From positions 38,279,598 to 38,343,597 of the forward strand of contig NC_030385.2 in NCBI RefSeq assembly GCF_001625215.2: a DNA stretch of 64,000 nucleotides. Reading direction: 5' to 3'. Every line of letters begins with the position of its first letter. The stretch's first letter is position 1. Positions 22,232-36,173 of the stretch are shown piece by piece. The position numbers were made by a program, and so were the translations under genes. The notes beneath the pieces are model-generated. The model did not search any database, was not told the origin of the DNA, and worked only from the letters and a program-made list of their open reading frames with translations. The stretch is from Daucus carota subsp. sativus. Taxonomy: Eukaryota > Streptophyta > Magnoliopsida > Apiales > Apiaceae.

Positions 22232-24544
22232 CGAAGGAGACTAGAAGATTATTGGACTGTTTCTTTAAAAACATATGTTTGGTCAAGTAATGCATATGAA
22301 CCTACCATTGTTTAATGTAATTAAAAAGAGTTAACAATATTGCAACGCTAGCTCCTAAAGACATAATCAACGTGAACCGAGTCATTTTAACCTAAGAGAG
22401 CAAGTAACTTCAAATTCTTGTACCAAATCTATTGTAATTTGCTTAAGAAGTTTCTGAGCACATAAACATGAAGTTTAAAATGCAAAAGAAACTGAAATTG
22501 GGGTAGAATCCAAACCCATAACTACTAGTCTCCAAGATTTCACCAACAATTCTTCATATTAGACATCCATACTGCTTAACATACAGTTATTGCCTATTGA
22601 GAGGTTCTTTACAATTAGCAGCATGACAACGCCTCAAGGGAAGCTGTCTTAACATAGTGATCAAGTAGCTATTTGTTTGCTCCCTAAAAATCGAGGTGAT
22701 CAATAACAAGTTACCATCAGCCTAAATCCTCATTATCTCGTTATCCACCCCTGGGCCTAGCTAAGATATTGAGAACGATGGTCTATTGGCCTATGAAATA
22801 AAATTACACAAATATATGGGACTCTGGAATTCTAAGCTGGAGTGGACAGTATGAGTCGACCTGGCAAATAAAAAACTGACCCGAACCTAAGTTTGACGCT
22901 CCTAGACATAAACCAAAGTCCCAAATAAAAAAACAACTGATATAGATGCCCATGCAAGCCACAAGCATCTGTGTTCGAGCACATATAAAGCTTTTTGTTC
23001 AAATGTTCAACACAATATTCAGTTTGTTATCTAACACTGTTAGGTGTACAGTGTGTAGTTGTAGATAAAATTGACTGATGCACAGCTGAAATCATGTCAA
23101 CACAAGGAATACAAGATATAATAAATCTGTTGCTCACTGAAACAGAAAACTTTGGAAATAAATATGATCAGTTCCAGATAGGCAGACATGCCCAGCTCAC
23201 CAGGCTGCATTCATATACAAAAACTCAATGACATTTTAATGAACCGCCTATGCAACAAAAGCATGCCACAGATTGTAAGACTGAGTATCATATAGGATCT
23301 CTCTTCCTAGTTGTGAAGGAGGTATGGTGAAGAAAGCATGTTTTAGGAAGCATGGATGTAATCAAACCAGGCTGCTCACAATTTGCAAACTAAGAAATTG
23401 TATGCCAAAGCATCAAACAATAAGAAACATTCAGAGTATCCAATGACTGGTTAGGATTCAGGGAAATTCCATTTTGCATCATTTCGTAAATAATCATATT
23501 TCAGTACTTTTCTTGTTTTTCCATAATTGCAAACGTGACTGTTTCATTTCATGAGACATGGAGATTCAGACCTTGTTTATTACAAGAAAGATCGTATCCT
23601 TCTCTTAAACCCGAAGCTGTCATGTTTGATTGTATCTTGAAAGGAACAGACTCTGTCAACTGTCAAGTGTAATGCAGTAATGAAACAAATATTGCAGCAG
23701 ATAAACCTCACTAAAGGAAAACCCTCAACACAGCCAACCTAGTATCAACGCAGAAGGAAGGCTAAAAGTAAAGTTATTTTGGGGCAGTAGCAGACCTTCA
23801 GATTGGCCAGAACAATGATCTGATCGGCTCTGACTACCATCTGCCTAAATAATATGAACTTTTTGAAGAAACACCGGATCCAGAACCAGAGCCGATTGCT
23901 GCTCTTCTTTCTCAATTCCTGTGGCATTTACAACCTACCAGGCCTATTCACTACCCTTTTGGTTATAAACCTGCTCAAGTATAATGTGCATTGTCTCTCA
24001 CTCTGGGATTATCTCTAGAACGACAAATCAAGAAAACGGCAGACTCTTGATTGCATAATCATTTGATACTGCCATGTGATGGAATTTGAGTTTCCTTTCC
24101 TTATCATTGTTGCGTTATTCAAGCTAACAAGTAACAACAAAGACTGTGAGCCTATTCTTTCACATGTTTGAACTTAAAATTTTGATGCATCACCAGTTCT
24201 TGCTCTATCCTGCCACAATTTCGATTTCAAGAATATCTATCATTTATAATAGTTTGATAAATAAAAGAAGGATGAGATGTGGTTGCATTAAAGAATTAAA
24301 TTTCTCATTTTTCCTTGATCAGACAGAGAAGCTGTAAGTTTTTCGTATATAAGTTGAAATGTTGCTTAAATTATATTATTTGGGAGTAAAGAATAACCAA
24401 ATATTTTTTTTCAATTTCATTCTAGTAGTAGACTTTCTACGTATCTTTTGTTCTGAGAAACTTGTAAACTAGCCAAGCTTGTATTCTTGTCCCAAATCAC
24501 TGTCCTCAATTCAATCCATACGGTCGTCTTCTCTTTTTCAAAAC

Positions 24545-24577
<33 letters not shown>

Positions 24578-24739
24578 GAGAGAGTATACTTAAACCCTTG
24601 TTACCTGTATCTATACTATCTTAACAGTCTTTCCCCAAACCCCCATTATATAAACCCTAAATCTTCACTCATTATGATTTTCTCCGACCCAGATTGATTA
24701 ATCAGCGACCCACTTGAGAAAATCAACCCTACTCTCTGT
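22232..24739. other. spacer between the DUF26 cluster and SMG8
   Basis: Holds the upstream block of gene B2 (22540-22750) and the right end of duplication unit 2. From about 23700 the sequence is single-copy and leads into the SMG8 promoter. A GA microsatellite lies at about 24545-24584, roughly 155-195 bases before the SMG8 start codon. No other gene supported. Confidence 0.55.
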
Positions 24740-27700
24740 ATGGACTTACCCAAATCAAATCCACCTCCAAAACGGGTCTTAATTCGCCCCCCTCAACACC
24801 CCAATTTACCCACTCCCCCAAACCCTAATCCGCCTCTTCCTGCTCAATCAAACGGCGTCGTTGTGGTGGGCTTCATTGGCAGGCAAAACTGTGATGTGGG
24901 TCAGTTGATTAATAGGGTTCTTGATGCTAATGTGTTTGGTTCTGGGAATCTTGATAAGACTTTTGGGGTTGAGAGTGGTGGGGTTGTTACTGAGGAGCTT
25001 AAAGATTGGTTGAAGTGTAGGAAGATTAGTTTTTTTCATGATGAGGATAAGGGGATTTTGTATTTGCAGTTCTCATCGATTAGGTGTCCGGTGAGGGAAG
25101 AGTTTGAGGAGGGTGGACTGGGGTTTGATTCGGTGTTGGAAGAGCGGGAATTCGGGGATCTTCAAGGAATGCTGTTTATGTTCTCTGTGAGTTTCCTTTT
25201 GTAGATTAATGATAAGTTATATTCTTTGTTAGTTATATGTTGTTGGTATACGGCGGAGTTTGTTATTTTCGTATGTTTGGCATCACATTGTGCAAAACTG
25301 TAATTATCACAGGATATAGACAATGGTGAGATTTTATGTAATGATATTGTTTTAGATTCCCGAATAGTCATTCTTTAGTGAAAATGCCTGCCACGTGGAA
25401 CTTTGGTTGTAGACTTGTAGTTGATTGTTTAAAGCAAGTACTGCATTGAAACTTTAGTGCCGAGCAAAAAGTTTTATTTGGATTGTAAAAACACGTATTA
25501 GGTGCTAGATTATATTAGAAGACTAGGTAGACCTCTTATTTTGGTAGTTGTCTGTTGTCGACATATGCGTATTTAAATTATCTTAAATAAGTTTGCTTGG
25601 TAAATGGTGATGGTCAGTTCTGGAAACATCACAGTGATGCACTTCCTCCAGCCAAGTCTAGAGTCTTATAGCTCCCTGCATATGGGATAAGCAAGTTAAT
25701 TAATGTCACAACTTAAACATAAATGATTAGCTTTTGTATCTTACTGTACTAGAATATAGTGCATTAGTATTGTTATTCTTGAAAACTTTCGGTGACAATT
25801 TTCTTTTCGTAGAGAACAATGGGATTAGTAATTGGTAATTTAGATTTACGTGCACTTGCTCATTTCTCCGCGTTTGGATGCTTAGTTTGCCAGTATTCTA
25901 CTAATTTTTATTTTTATTGATCCGGTCGCAATTAGCATTGCAGGTTTGCCATGTCATTGTGTATTTCCATGAGGGGTCACGTTTTGATGTACAGATATTG
26001 AAAAAGTTTCGAATCCTGCAATCTGCCAAGCATGCAATGGCACCATTTGTCAGATCAAGAACCACACAACCTTCACCATCCAAATTAAATTCTTCTTCCT
26101 CACAAGTATCCGTTTCTGGCGTAACTTCTAGCCGATCTCCCGGTAAATCTGGTGGTATCTTGAGACGTAATGGTTCATCAGTTTCATTGATGTCAGGCCT
26201 AGGTTCATACAACTCCTTATTTCCAGGGCAATGTACACCAGTTACGCTATTTGTTTTTCTTGATGATTTCTCTGATGATGCTCCCGGTTCTAATGTTGAA
26301 GAGTCTGTTGAAACCTCCTCATTGAATCAGTCATCAAGTGCGAACAGTTCTGCTAGGTCAAATTTGCCTACCAAAGGATCTGGTCCTGTTGTTGTGCTGT
26401 CACGCACTAGTAAGTCTGAAGTTGAAACTAAGAAAAAACTGCAATCATCCCTTGAGGCACAGATTCGATTTTCAATTAAAAAATGTAGGACACTTTCGGG
26501 AACTGAATCGGGATATGCTGGGAGGAAAAGTGGGGGTATGTCAAGCTCAGCACCTTTGTTTTCACTAGATGCAGCCAAAGCAGTTGCATTAGTAGACAGA
26601 TCGTCAAATCAAAGAGGTGAATCACTTGATTTTGCCACTTCTCTTGTTGAAAATATTCTGAACGGAACGAGATCATCTGATTCTCTTTTGCTTGAGAGTC
26701 ATAACCAGAGTTCAAATAAAGAGGATATCTTATCTGTAAAAGAGTTCATATACAGACAGGCTGACATCTTAAGGGGGAGGGGGGGAGGGGTTGCTAACGC
26801 AAACAATGGCTCAGCTGTTGGTATGGTAGCTGTTGCTGCAGCAGCTGCTGCTGCCTCTGCGGCTTCTGGAAAGGCATTGACTACTCCTGATCTTCCTAGT
26901 CTCGAGATCTGGTTGTCTTCTTGTCAGCTTATTTTGCATGGTATTCTTTCTGCAAAACGTTGCTCTACAGATGAACCAGAATTTAGCTCGCAAAAATCTT
27001 GCCAGCGGAATGCTTTCCCACAAGTTGTGGAAACAAATTCTTCCAAACTTACAGATCCTCTAGACATTGCAGTCTCCCTTTTGGAGGGCGGTAAAGGGCT
27101 GAACACGAGATTTTCTACTTTGTGGTGCCAAAAGGCCCTTCCAGTTGCAAAAGATGTTTATTTAAAAGACTTGCCTCCTTGCTACCCAACATTGCTGCAC
27201 AAGGCTCACTTGGAGAAAGCTTTGGGTGCATTTAGATCGATGGTCAAAGGACCTGCTGTTCAGCGTTACTTGAAAAAGTTGGAGGACGAATGCACATCCA
27301 TATGGATTTCAGGAAGGCAACTATGCGATGCCGTTAGTCTGACTGGAAAACCTTGCATGCACCAGAGGCATGATGCGGGAACTGGTAATCAACTTGCAAA
27401 AGATGAGATCAAACTACACTCCAGTGGATTTGTTTTCCTTCATGCCTGTGCATGTGGCCGTTCAAGGCGATTACGTTTTGATCCGTTTGATTTTGGAGCT
27501 GCAAATGTTACATCAAGTTGTTATCAAGAATGTGATAAGCTTCTTTCTGCAATTCAGCTTCCACAAGTAAATGATACTGGGCCTATTCAGTCATCATCAT
27601 GGAGCTTGATCAGAGTTGGTGGTGCAAGATACTATGAACCTTCAAGAGGCCTACGTCAGAGTGGTTTTTCTGCCTCTCAGAAATTTCTACTGAAATGGAG

Positions 27701-30700
27701 AATTTTTCTGGAGAAAAGCAAAGAGACAAACGAATCAGCATGTTCTGTGCACGAAGTTGATAATCATAGGTCGATTAGCGCGTCCAATATAGAAAGTTTT
27801 GCAGATGAAGACAGAAAAAAAACTAGTTCTGCTCAGTTGGAGCAGAGGGAAATCCCTAACGAAATAGAAGTTCTTGAAAATTCCCCATCTGACAACAACA
27901 GAATTGATAATAGCAAAATCAGGTTTGGGAAAGGTCCCCCTAATTTTACAATGAAGAAACCTTTTTCAGAGGTTGTGGCTGGATCAACAGCTGCAGATTC
28001 AGGTTTCCCACCCCTTCAGTCGAAAAAACAAACTTCACTAGCTTTGGACAAAGGCATGAAGCAACTTACTATAGTTGGTAGGAGAATAGAGCAAGTTAGT
28101 GAAAAAACTGATGATCAAGGATCTCAAAAGGTTGAAAATGCAGTTGCAGATAAAATTGAGATCAGTAATGCAAGTAGGAATAGCAATCAAGTTTTGGAAA
28201 TAGGTAGCAATGTCATTTCGCTGAACACTTATACTAAGGAAAAATCTGAATTGTCTTCGTCAAAGCATGTTACTGTGTATTTTGGATTTGAGCATGAGTG
28301 CCCTCGTGGTCACAGGTTCATGTTGACCCCGGAGCTCCTCAGTGAACTTGGCTCATCATATGCGGTGAATGAAGAATCTCATCTCCAATATTCATGTGCA
28401 AGCAAGTTGGGTAATAAAGTGGCAGAGGCTACTCGATTAGTTAAGAATAGTGGTCGCAGTAAAGTTCAGCGCCATGCCAATGGGATAACTACTACAGCTA
28501 GTAAGGATAGTACTACCGGGACTTCAAAAGATATAATGACTAGCTCCAATCGTCATGCGGACAGATTATGGCAACATTCTCTCTCCTCCGAAGTAAGAAA
28601 CAGTCTGTCAGTAGCCAGTAATACTATGGAAGATGTTGAAGGTATTATGCAATCTGTAACTCTTGAAGATGGTGGAAATGCTTTCTCCTTACTTGACAGA
28701 AACTTGCCAATTTACATGAAATGCCCTTACTGCCGCACCTCAAAGAATAGAAGGGATCCACCTAACGTTAAATTTGCGGGCACAATATCCCAGCTTCAAA
28801 GAATCTTTTTGGTAAGCATGCTTCCACATAATAATTTTCTTCATTTATCTGCAGCTTACCAAAAAGATTAAGATTTGATGCCACCTTTTATTTGAGAATG
28901 TTGCTGAATGAAATTGAAGAAGTCAAATGGAACCGTTACTTTGTGGAATGCAACTTTTTATTTTGCTATATTTGTCAAATTTATGTCTGATGTGTAAAGT
29001 GATTTTCACTCTTAGTTTGTAACCGACTTTCTTTTACTAGTATAAATTATGCCAGGCAGGAGTTAACATTTTGTAGGTAACTCAAGTTACTGTCTTGAGT
29101 GTATAGTTTCTAATTAGGATTGGCGTCATTACCCTGAGCATGCTGTTCGACGTAGATTTTGGAATTTGTTTCTAAATGATGTCTGCTTGAATCAGGCCTT
29201 CATCTGGCAAATTAAGAACTTGGTATCTAAAGCCAGTGATATTGTAAAACACAAAATTTTTAATTTGATCCACCAGTCCACCCTGTTCACCGCTCTTTCC
29301 GCAGCCTTACTTTATTTCTGTCTGTCATTATTTCTATAAGATAAGTCGGGGAAAATATTTTCTGATGATAATTGTTATATTAATTAATTTCCATCTCAAG
29401 TTATACATACTCACTTTACTTGTAGCAGCGATATGGAGAGTAGTTCTTTCAATTCTTCGGGGCATCCATCTGTATTAATCGTGAAATTTCGAAGTGTTTG
29501 ATGGTTGTGTAAGATGATGTTCTTTGGCTTAAAAAATTTTCTTTTGTGTAGGTCACTCCTGCGTTTCCAGTCCTTTTGGGTACATGCCCCGTTATACAAT
29601 TTGAGGTACAATTCTATTAATCTGCCAATGTATCTATCCTTTGCATTTTTCATTATTAATATTTTGCAGTCTCATATTGAAGATTGCAGTTTCTTGCTCA
29701 AGTAGATAACATAATTCATAGATGTAAATGTGTAGATTTAATGCATTTGGATTATAATATCGATTATTTATTGACTAGAAGGTATAATATCTTAAAACTT
29801 GATATCCAGGTCATAATGTAAACTATAACCCTGCAGTCTTAAGGAGTGTAAATTAGGCAATACTAAGCTACGCAGTTGACCTAAAAACTACGAAGACGTA
29901 ACGCATAAACGTGGCACCTGCTAAACAGATATCAAGATTATCGGATGCCTAGTCAGTCTGGGCAATGGTAGAGTGACTAGGCAAGTGGACTATTATGTGT
30001 CCTATTAGTCAAAACTCTTTGTTTTAATCCTCTTAAAGCCTAGGCCCCTTTTGGCTTACCTTATTTATCAGAAATAAGTACTTATTACGTACTTTTTTCT
30101 GGAAATAAGTACTTCTAAAAAATAAGTAATGTTAAACATCTCTTCACTTCTTATTTCTATAATAAAGTAAGTAAATGTGCACTTTTCAGGGGTCTTATCT
30201 TCTTTTTCAGGGAGTGTAATCTAATTCTTTCTTTTTATACATGCCCGCTATTTTCAAAGAAAGAAAAAAATTGGTCTCAGTTTACCATATGAAGATTTTG
30301 CGGTTCAGATTTTTATTTTAATATTTAGAAGGATATTTATTTTCAGGGATCGGACACGTCTGTGTTTCAATTATTGATTATATTCTTCTACAAGCAGTTA
30401 ATTCTCGAGTGGTCAATATTGCAAATTGTACCATAGTGGATTACAGCATGATACGTTGGAATTTTTGGGGTGCTTTCAGTTTAGGATCACTGAGGAAGAA
30501 AGTGTGCCACCATTGACATCTTTACTAGCATGCTGATAGATACATATATACATTTATCTTCCACATAAATTAAAAATTGTTCAAGGGAGTAGTTGTAATT
30601 ATAGGAAAGAATCTCTTTTGTTGCATCCACTTGTTGGTCTGTTGATATTACTACTAGTCCACTACAGGTTTGCTGTTTGCAGACCAATCTGCTTCACTCT

Positions 30701-31228
30701 CCGGGGAATTATACCATAACTTGGGTTACCTCGTAATGTATGACAGGCTTAGCATTCTTTCCGTTTTGTATCGTAGAGTTTTGCTTCTTTACATGCCCAA
30801 TCACAGACAGCTCTGATTACTTCAGATTTAGAGGCAAAATGGGTTAACTTTGTTCACTCCTTTTTTTTGTATAATGTGTAGATAGGTTGTTTGTTGCACT
30901 GTAGGAAACTTTTTTATTACTGATTGATCTGTCTTTAAGTATAACCCTCTCATTATTATTATTCGCTTGATAAATTTTGTAGAAGTCGTGCCTACCTCTA
31001 TCAGTCCCGGACCCTGAACAAAAACTTCAGTTCACTCTTGGCTGCCAAGTGATCTTGCCACCAGAGAGTTTCCTCTCACTTAGGCTCCCATTTGTATATG
31101 GTGTACAGTTAGAGGATGGAAGTCTACACCCTCTTAGACCTTTTGAAGATGAACCAGAACGAACTGCCTGGATTACCAAAAGCACAACGTTGCACGTTCT
31201 GTCCAAAGGAAGTAATCCTGATAAATAA
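24740..31228 (+). CDS. SMG8: SMG8, nonsense-mediated mRNA decay factor (4 coding exons)
   Basis: Coding exons with GT-AG boundaries are 24740-25186, 25944-28811, 29552-29605 and 30983-31228. All introns are in phase 0 and the product is 1204 residues, about the expected size. The N terminus is proline-rich, followed by a degenerate G-domain start (VVVVGFIGRQNCDVGQL). Exon 2 carries QVCHVIVYFHEGSRFD, a polyalanine tract (about residues 450-465), the HACACGRSRR cysteine segment, GFEHECPRGHRF, and MKCPYCR near its end. Exons 3 and 4 give VTPAFPVLLGTCP and LPFVYGVQLEDGS, the conserved SMG8 tail. SMG8 binds SMG9 and, in animals, restrains the SMG1 kinase that phosphorylates UPF1. No stop or frameshift is seen. 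Assignment is by recalled family similarity. Confidence 0.93.
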
Positions 31229-33900
31229 TTGTTCAGTTAGATAACTAACCAGGCTACCCTCTGATTTGGATAGCAGTCGAAAGAGTTTTACAGAAGCAGG
31301 CACCTATAAGGAGTTCCTCTTGAATTTTGGTGAGTGTTTATTATCAAGGTGTTTAAATTTGGTGGCGTCCATTATAGTCATTATTTTAACCTCAGCTTAC
31401 TATTTTTATTTCCTTGCAGCTAACATTTTTTAAAGCATGTTATTATGAGACTTCAGGGTTAATAATATGTCAGAAGTTTCATCTTTATACCAACTTAGAT
31501 TTGAAGGAATCACAACATAGCTTTTATTTCCACATGTATAATTCATAAGTAAAAAACTTTTTTAAACTATAAGTTGTCAGGAGAAGGATTTACTTGGATC
31601 ATATAATATTCAACAAAGTTATGTAAATTGTATCTGTGGATATAAATAATGTAACTTTTTTCAGTTTGCTCTTGTGGCATATATGAGATTAACTAAAAGA
31701 TTTTGATTGCATGTCTGTAGATACACATTGTTCACAGGTTTTATTTTCACAGGTTTTATTTAACACGTATCTGGAAACAGCACTACTAGTTGAAATTGTT
31801 GTCATGACATATACATATATCTACAATGTCATCCCATAGTTTGAACACTTGCGTGACCTGGAAACATGACTAGCACAGTGTAATATTAATATATTTATTT
31901 TCTCAGCATTCTATTTAAAATTAATCTTTAGAGAGTGAAGTCTTGTGACACTATCTAGAATTCTAGATTCTAAATTCTGATTTAAACCAACATTGTGCTT
32001 TTGCATTGTCATTATGAGGGTCTTATGATTTTGAAATTATTAAAAGTATGTGCTTGTAATTCTTCAGCTTTCATTATGCATTCAGCAGAAATATTGATTA
32101 TCTCATTAAGTGTTATATGTTATCCCCCATTTCTTTATACTCAAACTATTTTGACAATATACTTTCAGAAAATATGCATTTTATGTTCAGACTGTTTAGT
32201 AGATTAATAATTAAATGTGAACAGGTAAGAGATAAGGATCCAATGCTTGATAATTTGTTACCTATGGGATTTGTTAACGTGACAAGCTACATCATGTGAA
32301 TTAAGACAAGAGTTATTGATTTAGCTGTCACATGGTGAGTTGCTTTACTGCTATAGATAACTGTGTTGGGATGATTTGTGATTTTTTACAATTTATATTT
32401 CTCAACAGGTCCTCACTAAGTCTATGCTGTTACTTCAAGTGGAACTTCATCACTTGAGGTATGTGTTAGATCCATTATTCTAGTCTAAATAGATGGACAA
32501 ATTTTATGTTCGTTCGGTAGATCTTAGGCACTAAAAATTGCAATCGCTATGATTTTTTTCTCATTCAGTATTTACCAGAACAAAGTTATGCCAGAGGCGC
32601 AACGAAGTTACTAATTTCAATCTATGTCTGGTACTAACTTGTTTTTTTTTAACATTTAGAATTTACTTTTCGGCCCTAAAAGACCACAAATCCACGTTGT
32701 TGCTTGACTTGCTCCCCTGGAGACTGTCCATCTCAATCTCTGATCAAATCTACTCCGGACTGTTCCGATTAAACTTTATTCTACAGCAGGATCAACCTCA
32801 ATCTTCGATCTACCACATTGAATTGCACTCGAACTCACACCTGATCTGCAAATACAAAATTGGGCCTCAACTCTTACTCTCTCGAGGTCAGTTTACAATT
32901 TACTGTCTACTGTTTGAACTTTTAATGTTGCATTTTTCTCTTCTAAAAAGTGATTCAAACATATGCTTTGTAAAAAAAATTCCCCATCTTCCCTTTGACC
33001 TTATTCTTGCTGCCAACTAAATATGTGTTCATTTGCAACTAATGGGGGACTACAGGACTATATACTATGTTTATATGTATACCCTGCTAATTAATTCCTT
33101 TGCTATAGTCTTGTAGCCACTAAGTACAGAAATATATTTTTTTACTGTAGGCAACAAGTTATACTAAAGGGGGCGGCTTGAGAAGTTATACTAGAACAAT
33201 CTCCAAAACATGAATATGGGAATATTCTACTAGTTGAATTACTGGAGTTTGTTCAGTCTTATGAATTGTCCCATGACAGTTATCTTTTAATGTAGCGAAC
33301 CATAGTATAAATCATAAATTTTTGTTGTATTTGTGATTCAGCCTTGTACTTTTCGATTCACATCTTCTATTAGGGTGCCCCATGTTAAAGTGAATATCAT
33401 CTGGTATTTCCGGACCTTATAAAGTAATAATAGTATTTGACTGCTCTCGATATCTGTATGAATTCCCCTTGTGTGCTTATTAAAAGGAGTCACCGGAGGT
33501 CCGGAACGCTGCTTCTACTTTCCACCTTTTTCTTACAATTCTGCTAGAAGATGTGCTGGTTTAAGATTTTGTTTTTCATGGGTAACATGTCTGATATTTT
33601 CCCCGCACTCATTCTAGTTGAGGGAATACATTGAGCTAGAAAGAGTTGTTATTAGTCGTCTGACTGCTCAGTTATCCAGTATTTTTCTTGTTGGATACAT
33701 ACATACTTGTGACTTCTAATTTATACTCAAAATTAGCTGTCAGCAGTACTTTCTCCAGAAATACTAGTGTATATCTTATCGTCAAAAATGGGAGTAGATA
33801 CGTGAGTCCAAGTTGCATGCATTTAATCTTATTATTTAAAATGTATTTTGTGAGTCCCGAAATTAAACATGGGCACGTACTCTTGTTTCCTCTATTGCTT
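31229..33900. other. 3' region of SMG8 and spacer
   Basis: The SMG8 3' untranslated region must lie at the start. A segment at about 32690-32890 is less AT-rich and open in one frame, but shows no recognisable domain. I see no gene. Confidence 0.45.
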
Positions 33901-33914
33901 AAATCTATGCGCTG

Positions 33915-33921
33915 ATCCGTC

Positions 33922-33953
<32 letters not shown>
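33915..33953 (+). mobile_element. tiny retroposed insert consisting mainly of poly(A)
   Basis: A 14-base direct repeat, AAATCTATGCGCTG, occurs at 33901-33914 and 33954-33967. Between the copies lie ATCCGTC, 29 consecutive A residues and TCA. A direct repeat bracketing a poly(A) tract is the signature of target-primed reverse transcription with extreme 5' truncation. Confidence 0.6.
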
Positions 33954-33967
33954 AAATCTATGCGCTG

Positions 33968-35370
33968 CTCTCTTCAGTTATTGGTCTTGATCCAAAACTA
34001 AGATATTTATCATAAAATGAGAGGATGCAACTTGTACACTTCTCGAAATCATTGAGACTGAGAAAACCAGTCGAAATTTTATATCCTTCCTGCCGTCGAT
34101 CAAATCTAAGTAGCCAAACAGTAAGTAGAAAAGCACACTACTGTACTACTAAGGTCGAAACTGGTCCAGAAATGGTCACCACAAAATTTGGATATTCACA
34201 TGCAACCTGAAACACTGCAGGGAGATATACGTTATATACCTTTATTAGGCTCTCTCGTTTTGGTGTAGCCAGCTACGCAAATTTAATGAAGTAGGTGAAG
34301 AGTCTGTGTCCATTACGTGGATGATCTGGATATACAATTCCATATCCTCCGGTTTTCAGAACATTACAAAATTTCAAAATCTAATCTCATCCGACCGTTT
34401 TCATTTTTCCTCAATTTAAACTACTATCAAATATCGAATCATTGATGATGAGTGTTAATTACTCTTCGTCATCCCAAATTTTTATCTTCAGTTTTTGCTC
34501 GTTAACTTGATAAGCATCTATTGGATTGGCTTTAACGATGGATTGACTATAATTTTTAAGACATTGTGCTCCAATTTATTGATTATATTGGTAGGTTATA
34601 TTTTAAAAATAGCATGTTATAAATATTTTAGATTTTTAAAATATAATAATATTTTAGATTGTTAAAATATAATATATCAGTTCAACGGCTAAAATTATTA
34701 TAGATCAGGGATAAGTATGATCGAATTGTGATTTTTTCATGAATTTGGTTGTATTTTTTGTTTTTCGTATGTCAACTCACCGCTTAGGGCCTTTTATGAT
34801 TGAATATGCTAAGGGCTTTTTATGATTGAATATGCACATACACTAATACATCTTTACTTGCGTTACAAATTTGGATAAATTAATCTCATAAATTATTCTA
34901 AAAAACAAATATGAAATTTCTTTCACATATTAATTATTTAATAGTCAAATTTTGTACTGAAATTAATAATATTCACTAAATCGGAATAATCAATTCGAAT
35001 AAAATTGAAGATATGAATAATGATAGAGTTTATAATAATATATATAAATTTTTCAAAAACTAGTTGGGTTAAGAGTTTAGAGAGTACGGGTTGTATTAAG
35101 TGCGCTTTAATGGATTTTAATAGATTATATATTATTTCGATTTTATGCGAATTTTGGATAAAATGTTATAGAGTTGATTTTGTTAGAATTTCAAATATCT
35201 TGAAAATACACGGAACAAATCTCACGAAATCAATCATTTTATGAAGTCCGAAAAATCAATCAGCATTTGAATACCATTATATTTGAAATAATATTAATTG
35301 GATATCACCGGATTTTAAAGCATAATTTAAATTTCTGATTGAATATCATCACATTTTATAATATAATTTA
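33968..35370. other. AT-rich spacer upstream of the aquaporin
   Basis: Non-coding. A segment at about 34253-34320 resembles 55437-55500 on the other side of the retrotransposon. Nothing else recognised. Confidence 0.5.
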
Positions 35371-35880
35371 AGAGGAAAATTCTATAGAGACCACAATTTA
35401 ATCGGACCTCAGAAACCACGTATGTTCTGCAATTAAAATCCTATAAAATACATTATTTTGTAGAATATGTTCTACAAATATCATGTATTCATTAAAATTG
35501 GTGAAGATTATTTATATTTAATAAGTAGATAATGTATGTTCAGCAAGTTGAACAAATGTTCTGCAAACTAAACATATTTCATAGAACAAAATATTTTGTA
35601 ATGTTCCACATGTAAAACTTATATGATATTCAGGATTTTAAATGAAATAATGATTTCGTAGAACATGATTTGCAAAACTATACGTTTTGTAATGTTTTTA
35701 TGAAATATTTTACAAAACTATATGTATTGCAATGTTTTTATTATAGTTTTGCAATGTTTTTATGAAATATTTTACAAAATTATACGTATTGCAATGTTTT
35801 TATGAAATATTTTACTTGCAGAACATAGGTGGTCTCCAGGTCTTCACGAAAAAATGCGGTCTCCGTTAAACTTAACTCTA
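35371..35880. mobile_element. probable MITE with internal tandem repeats
   Basis: The left part reads ATAGAGACCACAATTT...ACCACGTATGTTCTGC and the right part is its imperfect inverse (GCAGAACATAGGTGGTCTCC...GCGGTCTCCG). Between them, GCAATGTTTTTATGAAATAT is repeated several times. I could not define a clean target duplication, so the ends are approximate. Confidence 0.5.
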
Positions 35881-36072
35881 TTTAAATCATAATTAAGTAC
35901 TTCAAGATTTTGATTCGTTTTTTAAAATCTGAATTGAATATTCTCGAATTTCATAAATGAAAAAAAAATCTTAATTAATTATATATATCCCAATTCCCAG
36001 TTAGTACAGGTGAATTTAAAGCAACGTCCACAGGCTGTAGCCGGTGACAACAACCTTGCATGTGGTTCCTAG

Positions 36073-36079
36073 TATAAAA
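36073..36079 (+). promoter_or_regulatory. TATA box of the aquaporin gene
   Basis: TATAAAA about 95 bases before the start codon, at the usual distance for a plant gene with a leader of about 65 bases. Confidence 0.6.
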
Positions 36080-36173
36080 CTCACCATATGACTCATACAA
36101 TCTTTACTCCTCTACCAACATTTGCCATTGCACGCTGCATCTTATCCTTCCAAGGTCTCGATTCTCCGAAACA

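Larger units (their letters stand above)
18598..23690. repeat. tandem duplication unit 2
   Basis: Second copy of the two-gene unit. It lacks the hAT MITEs of unit 1, so those probably inserted after the duplication, although the sequence around 22790-23210 has diverged too far to show an empty site. Confidence 0.7.

Noticed and set aside
32697-33020. 107-residue open frame downstream of SMG8
   Set aside because: No domain, no splice context, and a composition that looks non-coding; possibly 3' untranslated or spacer sequence.
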